Below are positions 28,101 to 36,720 of a stretch of DNA of 64,000 nucleotides, in pieces. Source of the stretch: Halomonas sp. GD1P12 (GTDB lineage Bacteria > Pseudomonadota > Gammaproteobacteria > Pseudomonadales > Halomonadaceae); assembly GCF_025725645.1 (NCBI RefSeq), contig NZ_CP107007.1, positions 1,426,001 to 1,490,000 on the forward strand, given 5' to 3'. Both the position numbers and the translations under genes were made by a program. The notes below the pieces were generated by a model that saw nothing but the letters and a program-made list of their open reading frames with translations, had not been told where the DNA came from and searched no databases. The stretch's first letter is position 1, and each line of letters opens with the position of its first letter.

Positions 28101-28915
28101 GCAACACCATCCGCCAGGCGGTGATGGCGCGCCAGAAAACGCTGCAAGACGAAGGCCTGAGCGCCGAGCAGGCAGCGCAAGAAGCTCGCTATCGCATTTT
28201 CGGCAGCAAGCCCGGCGAGTACGGCGCGGGCCTTAACCGGCTGATCGAGAACCGCAGCTGGGAAAACGCCGATGACCTGGCCGAGGCCTACCTGGGCGCC
28301 GGGGCCTACGCCTACGGCCAGTTTGCGGATTCCGGCACCGCCGCGCGAGGCGCCTTCGAGCAGCAGCTTCAGGGGCTGGACGCCGTAATGCAGAACCAGG
28401 ATAACCGCGAGCACGATATCCTCGATTCCAACAGCTACTACGCCTTTCAGGGCGGCATGGCCAATGCCAGCCGCGCGCTTGCCGGTCAGGCGCCGGTGAT
28501 CTACCACGCGGACCACGCCAACCCGGCGGTACCCAGGATTCGCACGCTGCAAGAAGAGCTTGCCCGGGTGATCCGCTCGCGGGTGCTCAACCCCAAGTGG
28601 ATCAACGCCATGCGCGAACACGGCTATAAAGGCGCGTTTGAAATGGCCGCCACGGTGGATTACCTGTTTGCCTATGACGCGACCACCGACCTGGTGGCCG
28701 ACTACCAGTACGCCCAGGTCAGCGACGCCTTGGTGCTCGACCCCGCCAACCAGCAGTTTCTGCGCGACCACAATCCGGCAGCCCTTGAAGAGATGGCCGA
28801 GCGCCTGCTGGAAGCCGCCCAGCGCGACATGTGGCAGGCGCCCGGCGAACACGGCGCCGCCCTTGAAGACCTGCTGCTGGAAATGGACGAAGCCCGAGAG
28901 CGGGGCGGCCCATGA
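25100..28915 (+). CDS. cobN: Cobaltochelatase subunit CobN
   Basis: At 1271 residues this has the expected size for the large subunit that binds hydrogenobyrinic acid a,c-diamide and inserts cobalt. Family stretches seen include ANYPNRDGRIGNGVGLDTP near residue 395, HVGKHGNLEWLPGKS near residue 563, and GNGVGL/NDPGEGAQAKRR-type segments. RPRVDVTLRVSGFFRDAFPN lies towards the C terminus. The start overlaps the cobW stop (TAATG). Expected partners are the fused AAA/VWA subunit upstream and CobW. A shadow frame of 533 codons on the opposite strand was discarded. Confidence 0.96.
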   Translation: MHLFAAKPGGFVDDEGIVDLQQSPAEIVILSAADSNLSALAQAAERLGEAYPSVRLANWMNLIKPAAYDLYEDRVLEKARLVVVSLLGGKGYWQYGHERLLAWAAAKPERQLILVPGCDAPDDALLEDSSIGFDDAYRVWRYLREGGVDNAEGLLRFIASHCLSRAFAWQEPKVIPAAVIYAPQERESSRPAASLSEWRKQYEDGRPVCLLLFYRSHLQGANTGVIDGMLAALEAEGLAPLAVAVASLKEGPCIEFANHLIEQTGASLIINTTSFSVNRNADETDGLGDEMHSLFIGRPVVLQAMLASSTVEDWQGMAAGLHSRDVAMQIVLPEMDGRVITRAVGFKAEAFFNERCQLSITHHALHPERAAFVAKLGRRYCWLRETPNAQKRIALVMANYPNRDGRIGNGVGLDTPASTLNILSALQGAGYPVDELPADGDELIRRLQGAVTNDHGSLDQRACWQSISVEEYLAWFQTLPATLQNTIWTRWGAPQDDPKCRQGRLMISGIRLGDTFVGIQPERDFIEDLTQSYHDMELAPPHSYLAFYLWLREHYRVDAVIHVGKHGNLEWLPGKSTALSAECWPDIALGPLPHFYPFIVNDPGEGAQAKRRSQAVIIDHLMPPLARAELYGPMAELEALCDEYYQALDMDPRREALIRSQILAHLRDTGIDRELAHAVNGECEAEILNALDTFLCDIKEAQIRHGLHILGTPPPREKRAGTLVALLRLPRGEGVASRGLLHNLACDLALDIDPLAAGSEPWQGARPAILAEQLGAPWRTGADTRERLELLAECWVNEYVLGDRPLEALTSNYPATAEQLRFARTLWATMQRGVSLEIQSLLDGLDGLFVPAGPSGAPSRGRLDTLPTGRNFFSVDNRSIPSPAAWKLGEKSAQAFVERYLQDNGDYPRRLGLSIWGTATMRTGGDDIAQAFALMGVRPKWSLGSQRVIDFEVIPSMLLNRPRVDVTLRVSGFFRDAFPNVIRLFDAAVQAVASFEEPGDSNTIRQAVMARQKTLQDEGLSAEQAAQEARYRIFGSKPGEYGAGLNRLIENRSWENADDLAEAYLGAGAYAYGQFADSGTAARGAFEQQLQGLDAVMQNQDNREHDILDSNSYYAFQGGMANASRALAGQAPVIYHADHANPAVPRIRTLQEELARVIRSRVLNPKWINAMREHGYKGAFEMAATVDYLFAYDATTDLVADYQYAQVSDALVLDPANQQFLRDHNPAALEEMAERLLEAAQRDMWQAPGEHGAALEDLLLEMDEARERGGP

Positions 28916-30069
28916 GCGAGCCGCAAGTAAAGGGCTGGTGCCCCGGCGCCTGGCGGCCCATGGCCACCGGTGACGGGTGGCTTGTGCGCGTGCGCCCGCC
29001 GCTGGGCGAGCTGACCCGCACACAGGCACTGGCGCTGTGTGAGGCCGCCGAGCGCTTCGGCAGCGGTTTGCTCGAACTGACCCGCCGGGCCAATATTCAG
29101 CTGCGCGGCGTGACCGAGGCCAGCTGGCCACCGCTGATGGCGTTTCTCATCGAGCATCAGCTGGTGAGCGACAGCAGTGAGGCCGAACGCCAGCCCCAAC
29201 TGATGCTGGCCCCGGCGTGGCAAGCGGGGGACGCCACCCACACCATCGCCCGGCAGTTGCAGGCACGGGGCGCGGAGCTTGCCGAAATGCCCGCCAAGGT
29301 AGGCATCGCCATCGACGCGGGCGCCGCGCCGGTGCTGCGCGATAGCCCCGCGGATTTTCGCATCGAGCGCTCGGCAGACGGTGGCCTGCTGGTACGCCTG
29401 GAGGGCCTCACGCTGGGCTCGGCGGTGACCGATGCCGAGGCCGCCGTGGCGCTCTTGATTCGCCTGACCCACTGGTTCATGCAAAGCGGCGGCGCGGCGG
29501 CGGGGCGTATGGCCAGGCACCGCGCACCGCTGCCCGCCTGGGCAGTGGCAGATACGCCCCCGGCCCCGCCCGGCGCGAAACTGGCCATTGGCAAGCATGA
29601 GGGGGGCGTGGTAGCTGGCCTGCCGTTTGGGCGGGTAAGCGCCCAGACGCTGCGCGCGCTGGTCGCCTCGAAGGCGGTGAGCGCCCTGCGGGTAACGCCC
29701 TGGCGCAGGCTGCTGATCAAGCAGCCGGGCGCCGCCGCCATGCCAGCGCTTGGCGAGGTCATTGTTCAGAATGACGACCCGCGGCTAGTGATGGACGCCT
29801 GCCCCGGCGCGCCTTTTTGCCAGCAGGCGAGTGTCGCTACTCACTCCTTGGCCGAGCGGCTGAAGGAGGTGGGCGCCGCCAGCGTGCATATTTCCGGCTG
29901 CGCCAAGGGCTGCGCCCGGCGGCAACCGGCCGCCATTTGCCTGACCGGCCGTAACGGGCGTTTTGATGTCATTATCGACGGCCGCGCCGATAGCGCGCCG
30001 GTGGCTACCGGGCTGAGCGAGTCTGACGTTTTCATTTATCTGGAGAGTTTGGGTGCCTTACACCTATGA
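28912..30069 (+). CDS. cobG: Precorrin-3B synthase CobG
   Basis: CobG is the oxygen-dependent enzyme that hydroxylates precorrin-3A, so its presence marks the aerobic pathway. The 385-residue protein has the ferredoxin-like nitrite/sulfite-reductase halves (LLELTRRANIQLRGV near residue 53) and the four cluster cysteines in ACPGAPFC and SGCAKGC. It is somewhat shorter than the P. denitrificans protein. It overlaps cobN by ATGA and cobH by 17 bases. Confidence 0.92.
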   Translation: MSEPQVKGWCPGAWRPMATGDGWLVRVRPPLGELTRTQALALCEAAERFGSGLLELTRRANIQLRGVTEASWPPLMAFLIEHQLVSDSSEAERQPQLMLAPAWQAGDATHTIARQLQARGAELAEMPAKVGIAIDAGAAPVLRDSPADFRIERSADGGLLVRLEGLTLGSAVTDAEAAVALLIRLTHWFMQSGGAAAGRMARHRAPLPAWAVADTPPAPPGAKLAIGKHEGGVVAGLPFGRVSAQTLRALVASKAVSALRVTPWRRLLIKQPGAAAMPALGEVIVQNDDPRLVMDACPGAPFCQQASVATHSLAERLKEVGAASVHISGCAKGCARRQPAAICLTGRNGRFDVIIDGRADSAPVATGLSESDVFIYLESLGALHL

Positions 30070-30682
30070 AACCCACGGCCCGGCGATTTACCGGGAGTCC
30101 TTTGCGATCATTCGCCGCGAGGCCGAGCTTGCCCGCTTTTCTGCAGAGGAAGAGACCGTGGCCGTGCGCATGATTCACGCCGCGGGGCTTGTCGAGTTGG
30201 CCGCGCATATCCATTTTCAATATGACGTGGTCAACAAGGCGCGCGCCGCTCTAGAGGCGGGCGCGCCGATTCTGTGCGATGCGCGCATGGTATCTGAAGG
30301 CATTACCCGCAAGCGCCTGCCGGCGGATAACGCGATTATCTGTACCCTCAATGACGAGCGCACCCCCGCGCTTGCCCTTGAGATGGCCAACACACGCTCG
30401 GCGGCGGCGCTACAACTGTGGCGCCCGCACCTTGAAGGCGCGGTGGTGGCGATTGGCAACGCGCCTACGGCGCTGTTTCATCTGCTCAACATGCTCGAAG
30501 ACCCGGACTGCCCGCGCCCGGCGGCCATCATCGGCTGCCCGGTGGGCTTTGTAGGCGCGGCGGAGTCCAAGGAGGCGCTGCTTGCCACGCCAAAGCTTCC
30601 CAGCTGCATCGTGCGTGGGCGCCTGGGCGGCAGTGCCGTGACGGTGGCCGCCATCAACGCCCTGGCGGATCGTGTCGAATGA
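30053..30682 (+). CDS. cobH: Precorrin-8X methylmutase CobH
   Basis: This 209-residue enzyme moves the C-11 methyl group to C-12, forming hydrogenobyrinic acid. The catalytic histidine is His42 in RMIHAAG, and later conserved segments are CDARMVSEGI and CPVGFVGAAESKE. The GTG start at 30053 has GGAGAG 6 bases upstream and lies within the end of cobG. Its stop overlaps cobI by four bases. Confidence 0.95.
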   Translation: MPYTYETHGPAIYRESFAIIRREAELARFSAEEETVAVRMIHAAGLVELAAHIHFQYDVVNKARAALEAGAPILCDARMVSEGITRKRLPADNAIICTLNDERTPALALEMANTRSAAALQLWRPHLEGAVVAIGNAPTALFHLLNMLEDPDCPRPAAIIGCPVGFVGAAESKEALLATPKLPSCIVRGRLGGSAVTVAAINALADRVE

Positions 30683-31404
30683 GCAAGGGTTGCGTGTTTG
30701 GGGTGGGCCTCGGGCCCGGCAGCCAGGATCTGATGAGCGTGCGCGCCGACCGGCTGATCCGTGGTGCGACGCATATCGCCTATTTCCGCAAGAAGGGCCG
30801 CCGCGGGCACGCGCGCAGCATCGTCGAGGGCCTGCTGGCGCCCGGTGTGGTCGAGCTACCCATGGAGTACCCAGTCACCACGGAAATTCCCTTCGATGAC
30901 CCGCGCTACAATCAACTGCTCTCGACGTTTTACGAACACAGCGTGGCGCAGCTGATCGAGATGACCGAGGCCGGGTGCAATGTCGTCGTGCTGTGCGAAG
31001 GCGACCCGTTCTTCTACGGCTCGTTCATGCATCTGTATACGCGCTTGCGCAACCGCGTGCCGGTTTCCGTGGTGCCGGGGATTACCGGCATGTCGGCGGC
31101 GTGGACCGCTTCTGGCGCCCCCATTACCTGGGGCGATGACGTGCTCACCGTGGCGATGGCGACACTCCCGGAAGACACGCTTGTCGAGCGCGTGCGCCAA
31201 ACCGACGCGCTGGTGGTGATGAAGATCGGCCGCCACCTGGACAAGCTGCGCCGGGCGCTGAAAAGTGCCGGGCGCGAGGCCGACGCCTGGCTGATCGAGT
31301 ACGCCGCCATGGAGAACCAGCGCGTGGTGCCGCTGAAGGATGCCGGCGACAAAGTGCCGTACTTTTCTATCGTGCTGATTCACGGACACGGGAGGCGCCC
31401 ATGA
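30679..31404 (+). CDS. cobI: Precorrin-2 C20-methyltransferase CobI
   Basis: The 241-residue SAM-dependent methyltransferase has the tetrapyrrole methylase fold: GVGLGPGSQDLMSVRA at the N terminus, CEGDPFFYGSF near residue 111, and VVPGITGMSAAW near residue 133. It makes precorrin-3A, the substrate of CobG. It overlaps cobH by ATGA and is overlapped by cobJ at its stop. Confidence 0.96.
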   Translation: MSKGCVFGVGLGPGSQDLMSVRADRLIRGATHIAYFRKKGRRGHARSIVEGLLAPGVVELPMEYPVTTEIPFDDPRYNQLLSTFYEHSVAQLIEMTEAGCNVVVLCEGDPFFYGSFMHLYTRLRNRVPVSVVPGITGMSAAWTASGAPITWGDDVLTVAMATLPEDTLVERVRQTDALVVMKIGRHLDKLRRALKSAGREADAWLIEYAAMENQRVVPLKDAGDKVPYFSIVLIHGHGRRP

Positions 31405-32150
31405 GCGGCTGGGTCAAAATCGTCGGGTTGGGGCCGGGGGCGGAATCGATGATTACCCCGGAAGTCACGGCCGCGCTCGACCAGGCCACGGACGTGGTCG
31501 GCTACGTGCCCTACGTCAACCGCGTCGCCCCGCGGGCGGGCCTGACCCGCCACGGCTCGGACAACCGTGAAGAGATTCGCCGCGCCGAGGCCGCGCTGCG
31601 CATGGCGCACGAGGGCCGCCGAGTGGTGGTGGTATCTTCCGGTGACCCTGGCGTGTTTGCCATGGCAAGCGCCGTATTCGAAGCATTGGAAGCGGGCGAT
31701 GCCGCGTGGCGGGCGCTCGATATTCAGGTACTGCCGGGGATTTCCGCGATGCTGGCCGCCAGCGCCCGCGCGGGCGCGCCGCTGGGGCATGACTTCTGCT
31801 GCATCAATCTATCCGACAACCTGAAGCCCTGGGCGCTGATCGAAAAGCGCCTGCGCCTGGCGGCACAAGCGGATTTTGCCATGGCGTTCTACAACCCGCG
31901 CTCGAAGTCCCGCCCGGTGGGGTTCGAGCGCACCCTGGATGTGCTGCGCGAAGCGTGCGAGCCCGAGCGCGTGATCATCTTCGCCCGGGCGGTGTCCACG
32001 CCGGACGAGTCGATCCGCGTGACGATACTGGGTGAGGCCACGCCCGACATGGCGGACATGCGCACGCTGGTGATCGTGGGATCAACACAGACGCGGTTGA
32101 TCGAGCGAGAGGGCGCACCGCTGGTTTATACACCGCGATCAACAGAGTGA
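31401..32150 (+). CDS. cobJ: Precorrin-3B C17-methyltransferase CobJ
   Basis: The 249-residue tetrapyrrole methylase carries out methylation at C-17 and ring contraction, giving precorrin-4. Motifs are VGLGPGAESMITPE, DVVGYVPYVNRV, SSGDPGVFAMAS and MAFYNPRSKSRP. The start overlaps the cobI stop. Its last 25 bases overlap the tail of cobK, which reads towards it from the opposite strand. Confidence 0.96.
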   Translation: MSGWVKIVGLGPGAESMITPEVTAALDQATDVVGYVPYVNRVAPRAGLTRHGSDNREEIRRAEAALRMAHEGRRVVVVSSGDPGVFAMASAVFEALEAGDAAWRALDIQVLPGISAMLAASARAGAPLGHDFCCINLSDNLKPWALIEKRLRLAAQADFAMAFYNPRSKSRPVGFERTLDVLREACEPERVIIFARAVSTPDESIRVTILGEATPDMADMRTLVIVGSTQTRLIEREGAPLVYTPRSTE

Positions 32151-32875
32151 TCGAGCCAGGCCAGCACCTCATCGACGCCGTGCACTTCAAGCCGGGCGGG
32201 AAGCGGCGGGCGCTCGATCATGATGACCGGCACGCCAAGCCTGCGTGCGGCGTTAAGCTTGGCGCGGGCGCCGTCGCCGCCGGCGTTCTTGCACACGATG
32301 CGCTCGATTCGCTGGTGCTTGAGCAGGGCTAAATCGCCTTCCAGCGTGAAGGGACCTCTATCCACGGTGGTGGTGAAGTGTGTAAGCGGCGGCGGGGCGG
32401 TGGGCGCGTCAACCAGGCGAAGCACATAGTGATGCTGGGGCCTGGCGGTGAACGCTGCCAGATGCATGCGGCCAATGGCGAGCAGCACGCGCTGGGGCGG
32501 GCCTTCCAGGGCGCTTGCCGCCGCTTCGATACTCGCGACGTGCTGCCAGTTATCATGAGCGCCACGCCGCCATGCCGGGCGCGTCAGGGCAATCGCCGGT
32601 ACGCCGGTTTGCCGGGCGGCGGCCAGCACGTTAAGGCTCATTTGTGAGGCAAACGGGTGGGTTGCATCAATAATATGGGTGATGCGCTGTTGGGTGATAA
32701 AGGCCGCCAAACCCTCGGCGCCGCCAAAACCGCCCACGCGGGTGGGCAGCGGCTGCGCTTTAGGCGCCTTGACGCGGCCTGCATAGCTGAAGATGGCGGC
32801 AATACCGCGCTTGCTTATGGCGCAAGCCAGGGCGCTGGCCTCACTGGTACCCCCAAGAATCAGGACATTTATCAT
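32126..32875 (-). CDS. cobK: Precorrin-6A reductase CobK, inverted within the operon
   Basis: The 249-residue protein reduces precorrin-6A with NADPH. The N-terminal nucleotide motif is VLILGGTSEASALA, followed by IDATHPFASQMS and the C-terminal IERIVCKNAGG and VIMIERPPLP. It is the only gene of the cluster on the minus strand. Its ATG (32875-32873) and the cobL ATG (32874-32876) share two bases in CATG, and its tail overlaps cobJ by 25 bases. No clear Shine-Dalgarno precedes it; an in-frame GTG or TTG slightly upstream, inside cobL, is possible. Long transcripts of the operon would be antisense to it. Confidence 0.92.
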   Translation of the reverse strand: MINVLILGGTSEASALACAISKRGIAAIFSYAGRVKAPKAQPLPTRVGGFGGAEGLAAFITQQRITHIIDATHPFASQMSLNVLAAARQTGVPAIALTRPAWRRGAHDNWQHVASIEAAASALEGPPQRVLLAIGRMHLAAFTARPQHHYVLRLVDAPTAPPPLTHFTTTVDRGPFTLEGDLALLKHQRIERIVCKNAGGDGARAKLNAARRLGVPVIMIERPPLPARLEVHGVDEVLAWLDHSVDRGV

Positions 32876-34082
32876 GGCGTTAGTTGACAAGGCTTGCTGG
32901 CTCACATTGCTTGGGTGGGGGGAGAGTGGCACAGCGGGCCTGACAGCGGCAAGCCGCGAACTGTTGGAGAGTGCCGAGATCGTGTTTGGCGCCCGCCGCC
33001 ACCTGCGTCTGCTGCCCCCGCTGAACGCGCAGATACGCGAGTGGCCGGTGCCGTTTATTGAGGGCATCCCCGCGCTTCTGGCCGAGCGCGGCCGCCGGGT
33101 GGTCATGCTGGTCTCCAATGACCCGTTCTGGTTTGGCGCGGGTACCAGCCTAACGCGTCACCTGGAGGCGTGTGAATGGAGTGCGGTGCCATCGCCCTCG
33201 ACCTTCAGCCTGGCGGCGGCGCGGCTTGGCTGGCCGCTTGAGCGCTGCACCTGCCTTGGCCTGCACGCCAAGCCCTTGACCCGCCTTCGGCCCTATCTTC
33301 AAAGCGGCCGGCGCCTGCTGGTGCTGCTGCGCGATGGCGCCGCCGTGGCGGAACTGGCCGCGCTGGTTAAAACATTCGGCTTTGCGGAATCCCGGCTACA
33401 TGTGCTGGAAGCGCTGGGCGGCGCGGAGGAGCGCATCCGCACGCTGGGCGTGGATGACGCGCTTCCCGAAAATATCGCCCACCCGGTGGCGGTAGGCATT
33501 GAAGTCGCCGGTAACGGCCCCGCGCTTCCCCTGACACCCGGCCTTGTCGATAATTTCTTCGAGCACGACGGCCAGATCACCAAGCAGGCCGTGCGCGCAC
33601 TCACCCTTGCCGCACTGGCCCCCAGACCCGGCGAGCGGCTATGGGATATCGGCACGGGCTCTGGCTCCATTGCCATCGAGTGGCTGCTGGCCCACCCGGA
33701 TAACCAGGCCATCGGCTTCGAGCAGCATTTTGATCGCGCCGCCCGGGCGCGGCGCAATGCGCACAATCTGGGCGTCGATTGGCTGGACGTCAACGAAGGC
33801 CGCGCCCCGGAGGTACTCGAAAACGCGCCGCTTCCCGATGCGGTGTTTATCGGCGGCGGGCTTTCCCAAACACTGCTGGACGCCTTATGGCAGGTGTTGC
33901 CCAGCGGCACGCGGGTGGTGGCCAACGCGGTCACGCTGGAATCCGAAGCGCTGCTGGCCCACTGGCAGCAGCAGGCCGGCGGTGAACTGCTGCGCTTGGA
34001 GCTGGCCCACGCCGCGCCCATGGGCACGCGGCGGGGCTGGAAAGCCAGCTACCCGATCGTGCAGTGGCGCGGCGTTCGATGA
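32874..34082 (+). CDS. cobL: Precorrin-6Y C5,15-methyltransferase (decarboxylating) CobL
   Basis: The 402-residue enzyme is a fusion of CbiE-like and CbiT-like halves. The first half has LTLLGWGESGTAGLT, EIVFGARRHLRLL and VSNDPFWFGAG. The second has EHDGQITKQAVRALTLAAL, LWDIGTGSGSIAIEW and VFIGGG. It methylates C-5 and C-15 and removes the C-12 acetate carboxyl. The start ATG interlocks with the divergent cobK start; AGGA lies about 11 bases upstream, inside cobK. The stop overlaps cobE. Confidence 0.95.
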   Translation: MALVDKACWLTLLGWGESGTAGLTAASRELLESAEIVFGARRHLRLLPPLNAQIREWPVPFIEGIPALLAERGRRVVMLVSNDPFWFGAGTSLTRHLEACEWSAVPSPSTFSLAAARLGWPLERCTCLGLHAKPLTRLRPYLQSGRRLLVLLRDGAAVAELAALVKTFGFAESRLHVLEALGGAEERIRTLGVDDALPENIAHPVAVGIEVAGNGPALPLTPGLVDNFFEHDGQITKQAVRALTLAALAPRPGERLWDIGTGSGSIAIEWLLAHPDNQAIGFEQHFDRAARARRNAHNLGVDWLDVNEGRAPEVLENAPLPDAVFIGGGLSQTLLDALWQVLPSGTRVVANAVTLESEALLAHWQQQAGGELLRLELAHAAPMGTRRGWKASYPIVQWRGVR

Positions 34083-34483
34083 GCATACAAACAGCCGTCA
34101 GCCCCGCGCACACCGTTGCCGGGTTCGGCTTTCGCTCGCGGGCAACGCAGGCGTCGCTTGCGCAGGCGCTGGATCAGCTGATCGCCGAGTACGGCCCCAT
34201 CGACCGGCTGGCGGTGGCGCACAGTATGCTGCCTTTGGTTCAAGCGCTGGGAAGCGCCCGCCACATCCCGGTAATCGGCGTGGCGGATGCAGCACTCCCC
34301 AGCGCCACCACGCTGACGCATTCGGCCTACAGCCTGCGCGAAAAAGGCACCGGCAGCGTGGCCGAGGCCGTGGCGCTGCTGGCCGCAGGCCACGGGGCGC
34401 GGCTTTTGGGCCCGCGTACAGTTTCAGACGATAGAAAGGCCACGGCCGCGGTGGCCACTAAAGCGTTGCAAGGAGTTGGATGA
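34079..34483 (+). CDS. cobE: CobE (CbiG C-terminal-like) cobalamin biosynthesis protein
   Basis: The 134-residue protein begins with [20 protein letters not shown], the typical start of CobE and of the C-terminal domain of CbiG. It later has [13 protein letters not shown] and [20 protein letters not shown]. CobE is required for aerobic synthesis in P. denitrificans, but its exact role is not settled; CbiG opens a lactone ring in the anaerobic route. The ATG overlaps the cobL stop and its own stop overlaps cobM. Confidence 0.88.
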   Translation: MSIQTAVSPAHTVAGFGFRSRATQASLAQALDQLIAEYGPIDRLAVAHSMLPLVQALGSARHIPVIGVADAALPSATTLTHSAYSLREKGTGSVAEAVALLAAGHGARLLGPRTVSDDRKATAAVATKALQGVG

Positions 34484-35277
34484 TGACGGTTCATTTTATT
34501 GGCGCAGGCCCCGGCGCTCCGGATCTTTTGACGCTCAGAGGGCGCGATTTGATTGCCGCCTGCCCGGTGTGCCTGTACGCGGGGTCGCTCGTCCCCGAAG
34601 AAATTCTCGAGCACTGCCCATTTGATGCGCGCATCATCAACACCGCGCCGCTGTCGCTCGATGAGATCATGCAGGAAATCCAGACGGCCCACGCGCAAGG
34701 CCAGGATATCGCCCGGCTGCACTCCGGCGATCTTTCGGTGTGGTCGGCCATGGGCGAGCAGCTGCGCCGCCTGCGGGCGCTTGCTATTCCCTATAGCGTC
34801 ACCCCCGGCGTGCCCTCGTTTGCCGCCGCGGCCGCAACGCTAGGCCAGGAGCTGACGCTACCCGGCGTGGCGCAATCCGTGGTGCTGACCCGCACGCCGG
34901 GCCGGGCAAGCGCCATGCCGGAAGGGGAGACGCTTGCCCACTTCGCCCGCACCGGCGCGACGCTTGCCATTCACCTCTCCATTCACAACCTGGCCCAAGT
35001 GGTAGAAAGCCTGACGCCGCACTATGGCAAAGAGTGCCCGGTGGCGATTGTGTGGCGGGCCAGCTGGCCGGACGAGCACGTGGTGCGCGCTCGACTGTCC
35101 ACGGTGGAATCCCTGATCGACCACACGCTCCAGCGCACCGCGCTGATTCTGGTAGGGCCGGTGCTCGAATCCGACGACTTCCAGGAAAGCAGCCTGTACG
35201 CGGTCGGTTATGATCGCCGCTTTCGGCCCCAATCGGCGGATTCACCATTTGCCAGCGGCGAGGAGGGCACGCCGTGA
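34480..35277 (+). CDS. cobM: Precorrin-4 C11-methyltransferase CobM
   Basis: The 265-residue tetrapyrrole methylase starts with [18 protein letters not shown], followed by [28 protein letters not shown] and [12 protein letters not shown]. It methylates C-11 to give precorrin-5. Two adjacent ATG codons (34480 and 34483) are possible starts; AGGAG is 6 bases before the first. It is coupled to cobE before and cobF after. Confidence 0.96.
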   Translation: MMTVHFIGAGPGAPDLLTLRGRDLIAACPVCLYAGSLVPEEILEHCPFDARIINTAPLSLDEIMQEIQTAHAQGQDIARLHSGDLSVWSAMGEQLRRLRALAIPYSVTPGVPSFAAAAATLGQELTLPGVAQSVVLTRTPGRASAMPEGETLAHFARTGATLAIHLSIHNLAQVVESLTPHYGKECPVAIVWRASWPDEHVVRARLSTVESLIDHTLQRTALILVGPVLESDDFQESSLYAVGYDRRFRPQSADSPFASGEEGTP

Positions 35278-36038
35278 TCGAACTCGCCTTTATCGGCATC
35301 GGCACCGGTAACCCGGAGCACGTCACGCTCGCCGCCGTGCGCGCGCTGAACGCGGCGGACGTGGTCCTTCTGCCGCGCAAGGGTGAATCAAAAGCGGACC
35401 TCATCGACCTGCGCCGCCTGCTCTGTGACGAGCTGCTGGAGGAAGAGAGCCCCACGCGCATCGTCGAGTTCGACCTGCCCACCCGCGATGGCAAGGCGCC
35501 GTACCTGGGCGCGGTCAACGACTGGCACGCGGCGATTGCCGCGGTATGGGCGCAGCTTCTGGACGAACACCTACCCCAGGGCGGGCGCGCCGCCATGCTG
35601 GTATGGGGCGATCCTTCGCTTTACGACAGCAGCCTGCGCATCGCAAAGCGCCTGCTGGACGCCGGGCGCGCGCTCACAGTCAACGTCATCCCCGGCATCA
35701 CCAGCCTGCAGGTGCTCACCGCCGAGCACCGCATACCGCTCAACGCCCTGGCGGGGGCGGTTCATATCACCACCGGCCGGCGGCTGCGCGAGAATGGCTG
35801 GCCGACCGATGCCGAAACCGTGGCCGTCTTGCTCGACAGCGGCGGGGCGTTCAGTGTGCTCGAGGATAAGCACGTGCATATCTGGTGGGGGGCGTATCTT
35901 GGCATGGAGAAGCAGTGCCTGATCGAAGGGCGCCTGAAAGACGTCGAGCAACAGATTCTCGAGCGCCGGACCGCGCTTCGCGACCAGCACGGCTGGATCA
36001 TGGATAGTTATCTGCTGGCCCGCGAGCCGCTTCTTTGA
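35274..36038 (+). CDS. cobF: Precorrin-6A synthase (deacetylating) CobF
   Basis: CobF methylates C-1 of precorrin-5 and releases acetate, an aerobic-pathway-only step. The 254-residue protein has [43 protein letters not shown] and [11 protein letters not shown]. The GTG start overlaps the cobM stop. It is the last recognisable gene of the riboswitch-led cobalamin train; no terminator hairpin is obvious in the 34 bases that follow. Confidence 0.95.
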   Translation: MIELAFIGIGTGNPEHVTLAAVRALNAADVVLLPRKGESKADLIDLRRLLCDELLEEESPTRIVEFDLPTRDGKAPYLGAVNDWHAAIAAVWAQLLDEHLPQGGRAAMLVWGDPSLYDSSLRIAKRLLDAGRALTVNVIPGITSLQVLTAEHRIPLNALAGAVHITTGRRLRENGWPTDAETVAVLLDSGGAFSVLEDKHVHIWWGAYLGMEKQCLIEGRLKDVEQQILERRTALRDQHGWIMDSYLLAREPLL

Positions 36039-36072
36039 GTGCCGGTAGGCATCTGGAAGGTTTTTCCATAAA

Positions 36073-36621
36073 ATGATGGCCACCGTTTTAATCGCCGCTG
36101 TTGGGACGACGCCGATGTACGAGAACCTGCCGGTCATTTCGCGCTCGGCCTTTTTCAGCCGCCGAGTGTTTCCGTTTCTATGGCTATCGGTGGTGGGATT
36201 CATCTTCCTGGTCGGGCTGATCACCGCAGATTCTTTTACGCTTTTTCTGCTGATACCGTTGATCATGCTGGTGGCGGGCTGGCGGATGTTCAAAAAGGTG
36301 TTCGCCGGCGTGGCCGACCGCGTCTACGACGGCGGCGATCGCCTGATTTTCGTTTATGGCGAGCGGCACGAAACGATCAAGCTCAAGGACGTGATGAATG
36401 TGAACTACGCCGCCATGAGCTCGCCGGACAAGGTCACGTTAACGTTGCGCGAGGCCACTGCCAGTAGCCGCGTGAGTCGCGAGGTGGCGTTTCTCCCCAT
36501 CCGCCGCAAGCTCGGGTTCGCGGAGATCTCGTTCAAACGCCTGCGGCTCGAAAACCCTCAGGTCGACGAGCTGATCGAACGCATCGACCAGGCCCGGCGC
36601 GACGACCAGCGCGCAGGATAA
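36073..36621 (+). CDS. Small membrane-anchored protein of unknown function
   Basis: The 182-residue protein has two hydrophobic segments (about residues 35-52 and 54-72) and a soluble C-terminal part with beta-strand character, such as RLIFVYGERHETIKLKD and KVTLTLREA. This two-helix plus PH-like layout is common in small bacterial membrane proteins, but I cannot name the family. Starts at 36073 and 36076 have GGAAGG rather far upstream; ATG 36115 is an alternative that begins MYENLPVISRS. It stands alone between cobF and ytoQ. Confidence 0.6.
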   Translation: MMATVLIAAVGTTPMYENLPVISRSAFFSRRVFPFLWLSVVGFIFLVGLITADSFTLFLLIPLIMLVAGWRMFKKVFAGVADRVYDGGDRLIFVYGERHETIKLKDVMNVNYAAMSSPDKVTLTLREATASSRVSREVAFLPIRRKLGFAEISFKRLRLENPQVDELIERIDQARRDDQRAG

Positions 36622-36720
36622 GGCGCTTCTCATTTCGCGATGCTTAAGGGCACTGAATCTTCCGGCGCTCACGATTTCCAACCATCACCTCACCACGCAC
36701 TGACACCCAAGGAGCACCCC

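Noticed and set aside
27530..29131. Long open frame (533 codons) on the minus strand across cobN and cobG
   Set aside because: It is the shadow of two clearly recognised plus-strand genes in very GC-rich DNA.
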